A stretch of DNA of 64,000 bases, from the NCBI RefSeq assembly GCF_014199955.1, contig NZ_JACHOQ010000004.1, positions 124,001 through 188,000 on the forward strand, read 5' to 3'. Made by a program: the position numbers and the translations under genes. The first letter of the stretch is position 1; each line of letters opens with the position of its first letter. Below, one piece after another: positions 1-9,056 of this stretch. The notes below the pieces were generated by a model that saw nothing but the letters and a program-made list of their open reading frames with translations, searched no databases and was not told where the DNA came from. The stretch is from Brevundimonas aurantiaca (lineage in GTDB: Bacteria; Pseudomonadota; Alphaproteobacteria; Caulobacterales; Caulobacteraceae).

Positions 1-1
1 G

Positions 2-877
2 TCGCAGCTGACCCTGGCCCGCGCCAATCTGGCGCGCAGCGAGACCCTGCTGGCCTCCCAGGCCGTTTCCCGGGCCGAATATGACGCCAACAAGGCGGCG
101 GTCGATGCGGCCCAGGCCAATCTCGCGGCGGCCAACGCCGCCGTTCGCACCGCCCAGCTGAACCTGGAATACACCCGCGTCACGGCGCCGACCTCGGGCC
201 GGGTCTCGGATCGTCGCGTCGATCCGGGCAATCTGGTCGCCGGCGGCTCCTCGGCGGGCGACGTCCTGACCACCATCGTCTCGGGCGGTCCGATCCACTT
301 CGTCTTCGACGGTTCGGAAGCGGTGCTGTTGAAATATATGCGAGACGGCGGCGCCAGCCAGGGCGCCCCGGTCCGCATCCGCCTGCAGGACGAGAGCGGC
401 TTCACCCGCACCGGCCGGCTGGACTTTTCGGACAACGCCCTGGACACCTCGTCCGGCGTGATCCGCATGCGCGCCATTGTGCCGAACGCCGACGGCTTCC
501 TGCGGCCCGGCCTGTTCGGCCGCGCCCAGGTCGCCGGCGCCGGCTCCTATGACGCCCTGCTGGTGCCCGACACCGCCGTCGGCACCGATCAGGCGCGCCG
601 CGTCGTCTCGGTCGTCAACGCCGACGGGTCGGTCACGACCAAGCCCGTCGAACTGGGTCCGATCGTCCAAGGTTTGCGCGTGATCAAGTCGGGTCTGGCC
701 CCGACCGACCGCGTCATCATCGCCGGCCTGCAACGCGCCGCCCAGCCGGGCTCCAAGGTCACGCCCAAGACCGGCAAGATCCAACCCGTCGCCCAACAGG
801 CGCCGGACGCCCCGGTCACCCAGGCGGCCCCGGCCTCCACCGCCTCGTTCGCCACCAGCCTTTCGACCGGCGACTAA
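2..877 (+). CDS. RND efflux periplasmic adaptor (MFP), 5'-truncated by window edge
   Basis: The reading frame is open from base 2, so the N-terminus lies outside the window. About 291 residues are visible. They begin in the alpha-helical hairpin (Ala/Gln-rich, LARANLARSETLLAS), return through a lipoyl half-motif (YTRVTAPTSGRVSDR) and continue into the beta-barrel and membrane-proximal domains (LVPDTAVGTDQ). This is the standard layout of AcrA/MexA-type membrane fusion proteins, which bridge the inner-membrane pump to the outer-membrane channel. The C-terminal tail is Pro/Ala/Gln-rich and low complexity. The stop is 3 bases before the permease start, so the three genes to 5583 form one operon. 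The family is certain; the substrate cannot be told. Confidence 0.93.
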   Translation, partial: SQLTLARANLARSETLLASQAVSRAEYDANKAAVDAAQANLAAANAAVRTAQLNLEYTRVTAPTSGRVSDRRVDPGNLVAGGSSAGDVLTTIVSGGPIHFVFDGSEAVLLKYMRDGGASQGAPVRIRLQDESGFTRTGRLDFSDNALDTSSGVIRMRAIVPNADGFLRPGLFGRAQVAGAGSYDALLVPDTAVGTDQARRVVSVVNADGSVTTKPVELGPIVQGLRVIKSGLAPTDRVIIAGLQRAAQPGSKVTPKTGKIQPVAQQAPDAPVTQAAPASTASFATSLSTGD

Positions 878-880
878 GCC

Positions 881-3800
881 ATGAACATATCCCGCTTCTT
901 CATCGACCGGCCGATCTTCGCGGCCGTGATCGCGGTGGTGATCACCATTGTCGGCGTCTTCGCCTATCCGCTGCTGCCCCTGTCGCAGTATCCGGAGATC
1001 GCGCCGCCGACGATCACCATCAACGCCGCCTATCCCGGCGCCTCGGCCGAAACCTTGGCCGAGACCGTCGCCGCCCCCATCGAGCAGGAGGTGAACGGCG
1101 TCGAGGACATGCTCTACATCACCTCCTCGTCCACCTCGGACGGGGCGGTGGCGATCACCGTCACCTTCCAGCCGGGCACCGATCTGGACGCCGCCCAGGT
1201 GCTCGTCCAGAACCGCGTGGCCCTGGCCGAACCGCGTCTGCCCGAGGCGGTCCGCCAAACCGGCGTGGTCGTCAACAAGGCCGAGAGCGGCTTCCTGATG
1301 ATCCTGGGGCTGACCTCGCCCGACGGCTCGCTGAACAACGACTATGTCGGCAACTACGCCAACTCGACCCTGCGGGACCGCCTGCTGCGGATCGAAGGCG
1401 TGGGCGCGGTCCAGGTCTTCGGCGGCGGCAACTATTCGATGCGGGTCTGGATCGACCCGGCCAAGGCGGCCGAGCGCGGCCTGACCGGGCCGGACATCGT
1501 CGCCGCCCTGCGGGCCCAGAACGTCCAGGCCGCCGCCGGCTCCATCGGCCAGCCGCCCTTCCCGAACAGCGCCTCGGCCTTCCAACTGCCGGTCCAGGTC
1601 CAAGGCCGTCTGACCGATCCCGACCAGTTCTCCAACGTCGTTCTGAAGACCGACAGCGAGGGCCGTGTCACCTATCTGCGCGACGTGGCGCGGATCGAAC
1701 TGGGGGCCCAGGACTACGGCATTCGCGGCTTCTTTGACGGCCAGCGCGGCGTCGGCCTGGCCATCGTGCAGCAGCCGGGCGCTAATGCGCTCGGCACCGC
1801 CGATCGGGTCCTGGCCGAGGTCGAGGCCGTCAAGGCCGAACTGCCGGCCGGGATGCAGGTCTCGGTGCCCTACAACCCCACCGAATTTGTCGCCGCCTCG
1901 GTTGAGTCGGTTCAGCACACCCTGATCGAGGCCGTGGTCCTGGTCGTGATCGTGGTCATGGTCTTCCTTCAGACCTGGCGCGCGGCCATCATTCCGATCG
2001 TGGCCATCCCGGTCGCCCTGGTCGGCACCTTCGCAGTGCAGCTGGCGCTCGGCTATTCGATCAACTCCCTGTCCCTGTTCGCTCTGGTTCTGGCGGTCGG
2101 CATCGTCGTCGATGACGCCATCGTCGTGGTCGAGAATGTGGAGCGGGCGATCAGCGAGGGTCTGTCGCCCAAGGAAGCCGCCTATCGATCGATGCAGGAG
2201 GTCTCGGGCGCCCTGATCGCCATCGGCCTGGTGCTGGTGTCGGTGTTCGTGCCGACCATGTTCGTGCCGGGCATTCCGGGCATCTTCTACCGCCAGTTCG
2301 CCGTGGTCATCGCCTCGGCCTCGGTCATCTCCCTGTTCGTCTCCCTGACCCTGTCGCCGGCCATGGCCGCCCTGTTGCTGAAGCCGCACGACAAGGACCA
2401 CGGCCCGGTGCGCAAGCCCGGCGTCCTGGGGACCGCCGTCTATTACGTCGGCTGGGGCGGACGGAAGTTCAACGAGGGCTTCGACTGGCTGTCGGACCGC
2501 TATGGTCGTCTGACGGCGCGTCTGGTGCGCACGGTCGGCATCGTGCTGATCCTGTACGCCGGTCTGTTGGGCCTGACCGCCTGGCGTCTGGTCGACACCC
2601 CCTCGGGCTTCATTCCCGAACAGGATCAGGGCTTCCTGATCGGCGTGATTCAGCTGCCGGCCGGCGCCTCCCTGGACCGGACGGAGGCGGTGATGACCCG
2701 CGCCCGTCAGATCATCGAGGGCACCGACGGGGTCAACGGCACCGTGGCCTTCGCGGGCCTGGACGGCGCCAGCTTCTCGTTCGGATCGAACGCCGCCACC
2801 ATCTTCGTGCGCCTCGATCCCTTCGAAGAACGCTCCAAGGAAGAGGCCGCCGCCGCCCTGGCCGGGGCCATCACCCAGGCCACGGGTCAGATCGAGGACG
2901 CGCAGATCTTCGTCATCGCCCCGCCGGCGGTCCAGGGTCTGGGCAACGGCAACGGCTTCAAGATGATGATCCAGGACACCTCGGGCGCCGGCTACCGCGC
3001 GCTGGAGGGGGCGACCTTCGCCATGATGGGCGCCGCCGCCCAGGCCCCGGATCAGGTCAGCCAGGTCTTCTCGACCTACAACACCGGCTCGCCCCGCATC
3101 TCGGCCGACGTCGATCGCGACAAGGCCCTGATGATGGGCGTCCAGCCCAGCGCCGTCTTCGATACCCTCGGCGTCTATCTGGGCTCGTCCTACGTCAACG
3201 ACTTCAACCTTCTGGGCCGCACCTATCGGGTGACCGCCCAGGCCGAGCCCCAGTACCGCGACGACATCGCCGATATCGCCAACCTGAAGACCCGCTCCTC
3301 CAGCGGGGCCATGGTGCCGATCGGGTCGGTGGCCAATCTGGTCAATGACTCCGGCCCGTCGCGCGTGGTCCGCTACAACCTGTTCCCGGCGTCCGAGCTG
3401 CAGGGCAATCCGGCCATGGGGGTCTCCTCCGGCCAGGCCCTGCAGGTCATGGAGCAGATGGCGACCAGCACCCTGCCGCAAGGCTTCACCTACGAGTGGA
3501 CCGAGCTGGCCTACCAGCAGAAGGCGGCCGGTTCGGGCGCGACCATGATCTTCCTGATGGCCGTGGTCTTCGTCTTCCTGGTGCTGGCGGCCCAGTATGA
3601 AGCCTTCACGCTTCCGCTGGCGGTCATCCTGATCGTGCCCATGTGTCTGCTGGCCGCCATCATCGGTGTGAACCTGCGGGGGCTGGACAACAACATCCTG
3701 GTCCAGATCGGCCTGGTGGTTCTGATCGCGCTGGCGGCCAAGAACGCCATCCTGATCGTGGAGTTCGCCAAACAGGCCGAAGAAGAGCAGGGCATGAACC

Positions 3801-4147
3801 GGTTCGACGCGGCCGTGGCCGCGGCCCGGACCCGTCTGCGCCCGATCCTGATGACCTCCTTCGCCTTCATCCTCGGCGTCGTGCCGCTGATGCTGGCGAG
3901 CGGGCCCGGCGCCGAAATGCGCCAGTCGCTCGGCACGGCGGTCTTCTCCGGCATGCTGGGGGTGACCTTCTTCGGCCTGATCTTCACCCCGGTCTTCTAT
4001 GTCGTCACCCGCTGGCTGTCGTCCAAACTGCCGCAGGGCAAGACGCCGACGCCCACCGGCGCCGAGACCGTCCGTTACGATCAAACTTCCAGCCTGACCG
4101 ATCCTAATGCGCCGGCTCCGGCCACGGGTCGGGGAGGGGACATCTGA
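881..4147 (+). CDS. RND multidrug efflux permease, HAE1 (AcrB/MexB) family
   Basis: This 1088-residue inner-membrane proton-driven pump is of typical AcrB length. The N-terminus (MNISRFFIDRPIFAAVIAV) is the classic first membrane segment. A second helix bundle near residues 345-500 contains GIVVDDAIVVVENVER with the paired Asp of the proton relay, and the mirror bundle lies at about 890-1050 (LAAKNAILIVEFAKQ). Two large periplasmic porter/docking loops lie between them. It starts 3 bases after the adaptor and its TGA overlaps the ATG of the outer-membrane lipoprotein gene (TGATG), implying translational coupling. No local regulator is visible, so substrate and regulation are unknown; the upstream side is outside the window. 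Confidence 0.97.
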   Translation: MNISRFFIDRPIFAAVIAVVITIVGVFAYPLLPLSQYPEIAPPTITINAAYPGASAETLAETVAAPIEQEVNGVEDMLYITSSSTSDGAVAITVTFQPGTDLDAAQVLVQNRVALAEPRLPEAVRQTGVVVNKAESGFLMILGLTSPDGSLNNDYVGNYANSTLRDRLLRIEGVGAVQVFGGGNYSMRVWIDPAKAAERGLTGPDIVAALRAQNVQAAAGSIGQPPFPNSASAFQLPVQVQGRLTDPDQFSNVVLKTDSEGRVTYLRDVARIELGAQDYGIRGFFDGQRGVGLAIVQQPGANALGTADRVLAEVEAVKAELPAGMQVSVPYNPTEFVAASVESVQHTLIEAVVLVVIVVMVFLQTWRAAIIPIVAIPVALVGTFAVQLALGYSINSLSLFALVLAVGIVVDDAIVVVENVERAISEGLSPKEAAYRSMQEVSGALIAIGLVLVSVFVPTMFVPGIPGIFYRQFAVVIASASVISLFVSLTLSPAMAALLLKPHDKDHGPVRKPGVLGTAVYYVGWGGRKFNEGFDWLSDRYGRLTARLVRTVGIVLILYAGLLGLTAWRLVDTPSGFIPEQDQGFLIGVIQLPAGASLDRTEAVMTRARQIIEGTDGVNGTVAFAGLDGASFSFGSNAATIFVRLDPFEERSKEEAAAALAGAITQATGQIEDAQIFVIAPPAVQGLGNGNGFKMMIQDTSGAGYRALEGATFAMMGAAAQAPDQVSQVFSTYNTGSPRISADVDRDKALMMGVQPSAVFDTLGVYLGSSYVNDFNLLGRTYRVTAQAEPQYRDDIADIANLKTRSSSGAMVPIGSVANLVNDSGPSRVVRYNLFPASELQGNPAMGVSSGQALQVMEQMATSTLPQGFTYEWTELAYQQKAAGSGATMIFLMAVVFVFLVLAAQYEAFTLPLAVILIVPMCLLAAIIGVNLRGLDNNILVQIGLVVLIALAAKNAILIVEFAKQAEEEQGMNRFDAAVAAARTRLRPILMTSFAFILGVVPLMLASGPGAEMRQSLGTAVFSGMLGVTFFGLIFTPVFYVVTRWLSSKLPQGKTPTPTGAETVRYDQTSSLTDPNAPAPATGRGGDI

Positions 4148-5583
4148 TGACCCGCACCAAGACCCTCAGCTTCCTGACCGCCGCAGCCGCCGGCGCCCTG
4201 CTCGCCGCCTGCGCGGTCGGGCCCAAGGCGCCCGAGGCGGCTCTGCCGACCTCGGGGACCGGCGGCTTCGTCGGCGCGGCCAATCCGGCCGTGACCGCCG
4301 CGGCCCCGGCCCGCGACGACTGGTGGCGGCTGTACGACGATCCGACCCTGGACGGCCTGATCCGTCAGGCCTTCGCCGAGAACAACGAGCTGGAGGCGGC
4401 CTTCGCCAATCTGCGCGCGGTTCGAGCGTCCCTGTCCGAAGCCCGCGTCGGCCGCTTCCCCAGCACAACGACCAGCGCTCAGGCCCAGCGCAGCCGCGCC
4501 TCGGCCGCCACCGTCACCGGCCTGCCCGCCGGCGAGGACGCCCCCGAGATCGACACCTATGACGTCGGTCTGGCGGCCAGCTACGAGGTCGATCTGTTCG
4601 GACGGGTGGAATCCACCATCCGCGCCGCCCGCGCCGACGCCCGCGCGGCCGAGGCGGCTCTTGCCACGGTCCAGGTCTCGGTCGCGGCCGAGACGGCCCG
4701 CGCCTATGCCGACGTCTGCTCGGCCAACGCCCAGATCGCGGTGGCCGAACGGACGCTGGAGCTTCAGCGCAACACCGCCAACCTGACCCAGACCCTGCTC
4801 GACGGCGGGGCGGGCACCGGTCTGGACGTGGCCAGCGCCCGCGCGGCCCTGGCCCAGACGGCGGCGACCCTGCCCACCCTGCGGGCGTCGCGGAACGAGG
4901 CCCTGTTCCGCCTGGCCACCCTGACCGGCCGCACCCCGGCCGAGGCCGATCAGGCCGCCGCCGCCTGCGTCCGGCCGCCGCAGCTCAGCCGGCCGATCCC
5001 GGTCGGCGACGGCGCGGCTCTCTTGGCGCGTCGTCCCGACGTGCGTCAGGCCGAGGCCAATCTGGCCGCCGCCGCCGCCCGCGTGAACGTGGCGACCGCC
5101 AACCTCTATCCGCAGATCAGCCTGGGCGGCTCCTTCGGCTCGACGGCGCTGGAGTCGAGCGAACTGGGCGACGACCAGAACTATCGCTTCAGCTTCGGTC
5201 CGCTGATCAGCTGGTCCTTCCCCAACGTCTTCGCCGCCCGCGCCCAGATCCAGGCCGCCGGCGCCCGCTCGGACGCCGCCCTGGCGACCTTCGACCAGAC
5301 GGTTCTGACGGCCCTGCAGGAGACCGAGACGGCGCTCAGCAACTACGCCAACGAACTGGACCGCCGCGCTGCCCTGACCGAGGCGCGGGACCAGGCCGCC
5401 CGCGCCGCCACCCTGTCGCGTCAGCGTTTCAACGCCGGCGCCGACAGCTTCCTGGTGGTGCTGGACGCCGAACGCACCCAGGCCGCCGCCGACGCCGCCC
5501 TGGCCCAGTCCGACGCCCTGGTCACCACCTACCAGATCGCCCTGTTCCGCGCCCTCGCCGGCGGCTGGCAGGCCGAGAGCTGA
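4147..5583 (+). CDS. NodT-type outer-membrane efflux lipoprotein (TolC/OprM family)
   Basis: This 478-residue protein has a signal peptide ending in a lipobox (ALLAAC, Cys at about residue 22), so it should be a lipid-anchored outer-membrane factor. Two repeated Ala/Gln-rich helical OEP domains follow (about 60-260 and 280-470), containing the family motif LLARRPDVRQAEANLAAAAARV. It completes the tripartite RND pump as the trimeric exit duct. The start codon overlaps the permease stop by one base. A GC-rich hairpin lies 43 bases downstream. NodT is the usual name for this OprM-like subgroup in alphaproteobacteria. Confidence 0.95.
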   Translation: MTRTKTLSFLTAAAAGALLAACAVGPKAPEAALPTSGTGGFVGAANPAVTAAAPARDDWWRLYDDPTLDGLIRQAFAENNELEAAFANLRAVRASLSEARVGRFPSTTTSAQAQRSRASAATVTGLPAGEDAPEIDTYDVGLAASYEVDLFGRVESTIRAARADARAAEAALATVQVSVAAETARAYADVCSANAQIAVAERTLELQRNTANLTQTLLDGGAGTGLDVASARAALAQTAATLPTLRASRNEALFRLATLTGRTPAEADQAAAACVRPPQLSRPIPVGDGAALLARRPDVRQAEANLAAAAARVNVATANLYPQISLGGSFGSTALESSELGDDQNYRFSFGPLISWSFPNVFAARAQIQAAGARSDAALATFDQTVLTALQETETALSNYANELDRRAALTEARDQAARAATLSRQRFNAGADSFLVVLDAERTQAAADAALAQSDALVTTYQIALFRALAGGWQAES

Positions 5584-5626
5584 CGAGAGAAAATCCTCCG
5601 TCCCTTGGGGGGAGTGAAGGCAGGCC

Positions 5627-5651
5627 GCCGGCGGTCCTTCGGGCCGCCGGC
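5627..5651 (+). terminator. GC-rich hairpin after the RND operon
   Basis: GCCGGCGG (5627-5634) and CCGCCGGC (5644-5651) form a perfect 8-bp stem with a 9-base loop just after the efflux operon. No clear T-run follows, so it may be a weak or Rho-assisted terminator. Confidence 0.45.
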
Positions 5652-5765
5652 GTTCGTGCGTCGAGAGTCACAATCGTCCACAAGGACGTCGGCGTGTCGT
5701 GTTCCTAATTTGTTCTCCTCGTGCTTAAACCGACTGCGGCGGTCGGCGGCGTGACGGAGGATCAG

Positions 5766-5969
5766 ATGAATGACGGAATTCTGGCCGATATGATGGCCGA
5801 GCTGGATGCGGAGCTGGCGCGGGCCGAGGCGTCCTTGCCGCAGCATCCCGAACACACCCGCCAGACCGAGGTGATGCGCGCCTTGGCCCTGGGTCTGGGC
5901 AATTTCGAACGGATGCGGGCGCACGACGTGCATCTGCTGGCCGCGCGCCTGTCGTCCGGCCGGTCATGA
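5766..5969 (+). CDS. small acidic hypothetical protein (67 aa)
   Basis: The ATG at 5766 is chosen because GGAGG at 5756-5760 sits 5 bases upstream. A longer GTG start at 5721 has no such site. The product (MNDGILADMMAELDAELARA...) is hydrophilic and helical, with Glu/Ala/Leu heptad-like spacing and no membrane segment or signal. It stands alone on the plus strand, converging on the 58-residue minus-strand gene 34 bases away. I do not recognise the family; the function is unknown. Confidence 0.6.
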   Translation: MNDGILADMMAELDAELARAEASLPQHPEHTRQTEVMRALALGLGNFERMRAHDVHLLAARLSSGRS

Positions 5970-6003
5970 GAGAAATCAACCCGGAGTGATCAGGCCGGGA
6001 CGA

Positions 6004-6180
6004 TCAGGGCTGTCGCTTGAAGGTGTCGCCCACTTCGGCCGCATCAGGCCCGTCGGGCCCGGCGCTGCGCCGCTCTTGGTCGCCCACCTTCTTCACGTCT
6101 GCCTCTGGCGTCAGGGCGTCCGGCTTGCCCAACGGCTCAGCGCCGTTCTTCTTGCGGCCCTCGGTCTGAATGTCATCCAT
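6004..6180 (-). CDS. small hydrophilic hypothetical protein (58 aa)
   Basis: Reading the minus strand from 6180 gives a 58-codon frame starting MDDIQTEGRKKNGAEPLGKP and ending VGDTFKRQP. It is rich in Lys, Asp, Glu, Pro and Gly with almost no hydrophobic stretch, as in many intrinsically disordered stress-associated proteins. AAGGGAG lies about 7 bases before the ATG. A GGAAC-N16-CGCT element at 6205-6229 is close to the alphaproteobacterial EcfG general-stress promoter. The gene occupies a gap that is otherwise empty. Function unknown. Confidence 0.6.
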   Translation of the reverse strand: MDDIQTEGRKKNGAEPLGKPDALTPEADVKKVGDQERRSAGPDGPDAAEVGDTFKRQP

Positions 6181-6204
6181 GATGGTCTCCCTTGCTGATG
6201 AGGG

Positions 6205-6229
6205 AGCGCGGGGCGCGCAGGCGGGTTCC
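6205..6229 (-). promoter_or_regulatory. candidate EcfG-type promoter for the 58-aa gene
   Basis: On the minus strand GGAAC (6229-6225) is followed by 16 bases and CGCT (6208-6205). The known EcfG consensus is GGAAC-N16/17-CGTT, so there is one mismatch. Predicted transcription would start about 20 bases before the ATG at 6180. It sits immediately beyond the emrA-like stop codon, so the small gene need not depend on read-through. Confidence 0.4.
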
Positions 6230-6230
6230 G

Positions 6231-7325
6231 TCAGCGACCGGTATCCACCCTGGCCACCACCGACATGCCGGGCGACAGGCGCTCCAGGGCCGGTTGACCG
6301 GAATCCAGCCGGATGCGGATGGGGATGCGCTGGGCGACCTTGGTGAAGTTGCCGGTGGCGTTGTCGGGGCGGATGACGCTGAACTCGCTGCCGGCGGCGG
6401 GGGCGATGCGTTCGACGCGGCCGCGCAGGCTCTGACCGCCCAGAGCGTCGACAGTGATCTCGACCGGCTGGCCGATGCGGATGTCGCGCATCTGGGTCTC
6501 CTTCATATTGGCCGTGACCCAGACCACGTCGGGGACCAGACCCATCAGCTGGGTTCCGGCGGTGACATACTGGCCCTGGCGCACGCCGATCTCGCCCAGG
6601 CGGCCGGAGCGGGGGGCGATGATGCGGGTGTTGGCCAAGTCGATCTGGGCCAGACGGACGGCGGCCTGGGCGTTCTCGACCGAGGCGGCCAGGCTGTCGC
6701 GGTTGACCACGGCCGAGGTGACGCCGGTCTGGGCCACGCCCTCGGCGGCCTGGGCCTGGGCCAGCTGGGCCTGGGCGCTGCGCAGGGCGGCGACGGCGAT
6801 ATCGACATTGGATTGCGACACCCAGCCGCCGGCCTTCAGTGTGCGGGCGCGGTCGGCGTCGGCCTGGGCCTTGGTCAGGGCGGCCTGGGCGGCGGCGATC
6901 GAGGCGCGTTGCTGGGCCACGGCGCCGCGCGCGGACGCCTGGCTTTGGGTCGAGTTGGACAGGGCCGCCTCTGCGGAGTGCAGGGCGGCCTCGGCCTGTT
7001 CCAGCTTCTGGCGGTAGATACGGTCGTCGACCTGGGCCAGAAGCTGGCCCTGCTGGACCCTCTGGAAGTCCTGGACCGGCACGGCCGTCACATAGCCGCT
7101 GACCTGGGGGCTGATGATCGTCACCTGGCCGCGCACATAGGCGTTGTCGGTGCGCTGGACATGGCCGGTGAAGGGCGGCAGCCGCCAGGCGTAGAGGACC
7201 AGGCCGACGGCGAAGACGGCGACGATGGCCGCCACCACGGCCCAGAGGACGCGCTTGCGGGGTTCCGGCGCGGCAGGGGCGGCAGAGGCGGGCGGAGCGG
7301 AGGGAGCGGGGGCTGTGTCGGTCAT
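6231..7325 (-). CDS. EmrA-like HlyD-family membrane fusion protein
   Basis: This 364-residue protein has a Pro/Ala-rich cytoplasmic tail, one membrane helix at about 25-45 (RVLWAVVAAIVAVFAVGLVLY), and then the EmrA signature TDNAYVRGQVTIISPQVSGYV of the biotinyl/lipoyl domain. A long Ala/Gln-rich coiled hairpin (about 85-200) follows, with the second lipoyl half (NTRIIAPRSGRLGEIGVRQGQYV) and a beta-barrel domain. It links the MFS pump to an outer-membrane channel. It is last in a minus-strand tetR-emrB-emrA operon, 21 bases after emrB. No TolC gene is present locally, so an unlinked or shared outer-membrane factor is expected. Confidence 0.94.
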   Translation of the reverse strand: MTDTAPAPSAPPASAAPAAPEPRKRVLWAVVAAIVAVFAVGLVLYAWRLPPFTGHVQRTDNAYVRGQVTIISPQVSGYVTAVPVQDFQRVQQGQLLAQVDDRIYRQKLEQAEAALHSAEAALSNSTQSQASARGAVAQQRASIAAAQAALTKAQADADRARTLKAGGWVSQSNVDIAVAALRSAQAQLAQAQAAEGVAQTGVTSAVVNRDSLAASVENAQAAVRLAQIDLANTRIIAPRSGRLGEIGVRQGQYVTAGTQLMGLVPDVVWVTANMKETQMRDIRIGQPVEITVDALGGQSLRGRVERIAPAAGSEFSVIRPDNATGNFTKVAQRIPIRIRLDSGQPALERLSPGMSVVARVDTGR

Positions 7326-7346
7326 CGGATGGGGGGCTTTCGGAGA

Positions 7347-9056
7347 TCAGTCGGCGGCGGCGACAGCTGCGGCGTCGGGCGTGGGCGTGTTTCGGGCCTC
7401 CCGTTTCGCCTGACGGCGCGCCTTGAGGCGGGGGCGCAGATGGACCGCCGTCACCCAGGCGCAGCCCAGGCCGGCGACCACAGCGATGATCAGGAAGACG
7501 TCGTTATAGGCCAGGACGTTGGCCTGTTGCGTCACCTGGCGCGTCAGCAGAGCCGCGCCCTCGGCGTTCAGCAGGGCGGGGTCTGTGATGGTGGACGAAT
7601 AGGCGCCCGACAGCTGGCGCAGGCGTAGAACCACCTGGGGGTCCAGGCTGGTGATGTCGGCGGCCAGCTGGTTTGAATGGAACTTCTCGCGCACCACCTG
7701 GATCGTGCCGATCAGGGCCGAGCCGGCCAGGCCGCCCAGGTTCTGAAGCACGCTGAACATGACGATGAAGCTGATGATGTTGCGCGCCCCCTGTTGCAGC
7801 ACCTTGCCTACCCCGATCAGCAGGGCCGGGCCGACGAACAGGGCCGAGGCGAAGGCGATCAGGGCCTGGCTGAGATAGAGCTGGGCCGGGCGGGTCAGGA
7901 CGGTGGCGTGGCTGTCGATGAAGGCGCCGACGGCGATCAGACCGAGCGCGATGGCGATGGGCAGGTTCAGCCGCGTCATGTCCAGGGTCAGGGCGGCGAC
8001 CGCCGTCCCGGCCATCATGGCCAACAGGATCACCAGGAACAGGCCGTGCAGCTGATCCGGCCCCAGACCCACCACGGTCAGAAAGCCCACGGCGCCTGAA
8101 GTCTGTTCCGACAGAGTCAGGCGGATCAAGAGGATGGCGCCGAACAGGCGCAGGATGTCGGGGCCGCTCAGCCAGCGGACATTGATCAGCGGATTTCTGC
8201 GGTTGTACTCGACCGTCAAGGCGGCGGTCAGCAGCAGGATCGCCCCCGCCAAAGCCCAGCCGATCCAGGGCGCTTCTATCCACCAGACGATCCGGCCCAG
8301 GCCCAGAACGGCGGCCAGCAGGGCCACGCCGGGGGCGAACAGGGCGAAGGTGAGGAAGTCGAGCGGCTCGAACAGTTTCAGCCGCTCGGACGGGGGCAGG
8401 CGCAACACCTGGACGGCCGCCCAGGCCAGCAGCGCCATGCCCAGTTCGAAGGTGTAGAAGGCGCGCCAGTCGTTCAGCTCCAGCAGGCTGGGCATGATCA
8501 GGCGGGCGATGGGCACGGCGAAGCTGGACAGGCCGATGCCGATCACCAGGCCCTTCAGCCGATGCTGGGCCGGGAAGGCCTGGATCATATAGAGGAAGCC
8601 CAGGCTGGACAGGCCTGCCGCCGCCATGCCGGCCACGGCGCGGACGAACAGGGTGGACTCATAGTTGTCGACCGCCAGGTGGGCGGCGCAGGTGACGACG
8701 AAGGCGGTCAGACAGATCTGGGTGAACAGGCGCAGGCCGTACTGCTGTCGGAACTTGAACAGGATCAGGTTCATACAGGCGTTGGTCATGACGAAGACGA
8801 CCGGCAGCCAAGCCGCCTCGGTCGGGGTTATGCCCAGCGAACCCTGAAGATTGGTCAGATTGGCCAGGACGGCGGCGTTGCCCAGACTGCCGACCATCGC
8901 CACCAGGACCCCGGTCAGGGCGTATTGAAGCCTCAGCCAGGCCGTGTGATCGGGCGTGGCCGGGGAGCCCGGCAGGGTGGGGCGCTCGTGGGGTTTCAGC
9001 GTGGCCAGATACTGGTCCCACGGCAGATGCCAGTTGTGATCGGCGCGACGGGCCAT
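7347..9056 (-). CDS. EmrB-like MFS drug exporter (DHA2, 14-TM)
   Basis: This 569-residue polytopic membrane protein has about 14 hydrophobic segments, as expected for DHA2 transporters. It carries an unusual N-terminal cytoplasmic stretch of about 45 residues before the first helix, and a basic C-terminal tail (LRPRLKARRQAKREARN). It is a proton-antiport exporter working with the adaptor encoded next. Its ATG overlaps the tetR stop (TGATG), so the regulator and pump are translationally coupled. The motif-C-like Pro/Gly helix typical of antiporters is not obvious to the eye, so placement rests on size, helix count and neighbour genes. Confidence 0.9.
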   Translation of the reverse strand: MARRADHNWHLPWDQYLATLKPHERPTLPGSPATPDHTAWLRLQYALTGVLVAMVGSLGNAAVLANLTNLQGSLGITPTEAAWLPVVFVMTNACMNLILFKFRQQYGLRLFTQICLTAFVVTCAAHLAVDNYESTLFVRAVAGMAAAGLSSLGFLYMIQAFPAQHRLKGLVIGIGLSSFAVPIARLIMPSLLELNDWRAFYTFELGMALLAWAAVQVLRLPPSERLKLFEPLDFLTFALFAPGVALLAAVLGLGRIVWWIEAPWIGWALAGAILLLTAALTVEYNRRNPLINVRWLSGPDILRLFGAILLIRLTLSEQTSGAVGFLTVVGLGPDQLHGLFLVILLAMMAGTAVAALTLDMTRLNLPIAIALGLIAVGAFIDSHATVLTRPAQLYLSQALIAFASALFVGPALLIGVGKVLQQGARNIISFIVMFSVLQNLGGLAGSALIGTIQVVREKFHSNQLAADITSLDPQVVLRLRQLSGAYSSTITDPALLNAEGAALLTRQVTQQANVLAYNDVFLIIAVVAGLGCAWVTAVHLRPRLKARRQAKREARNTPTPDAAAVAAAD

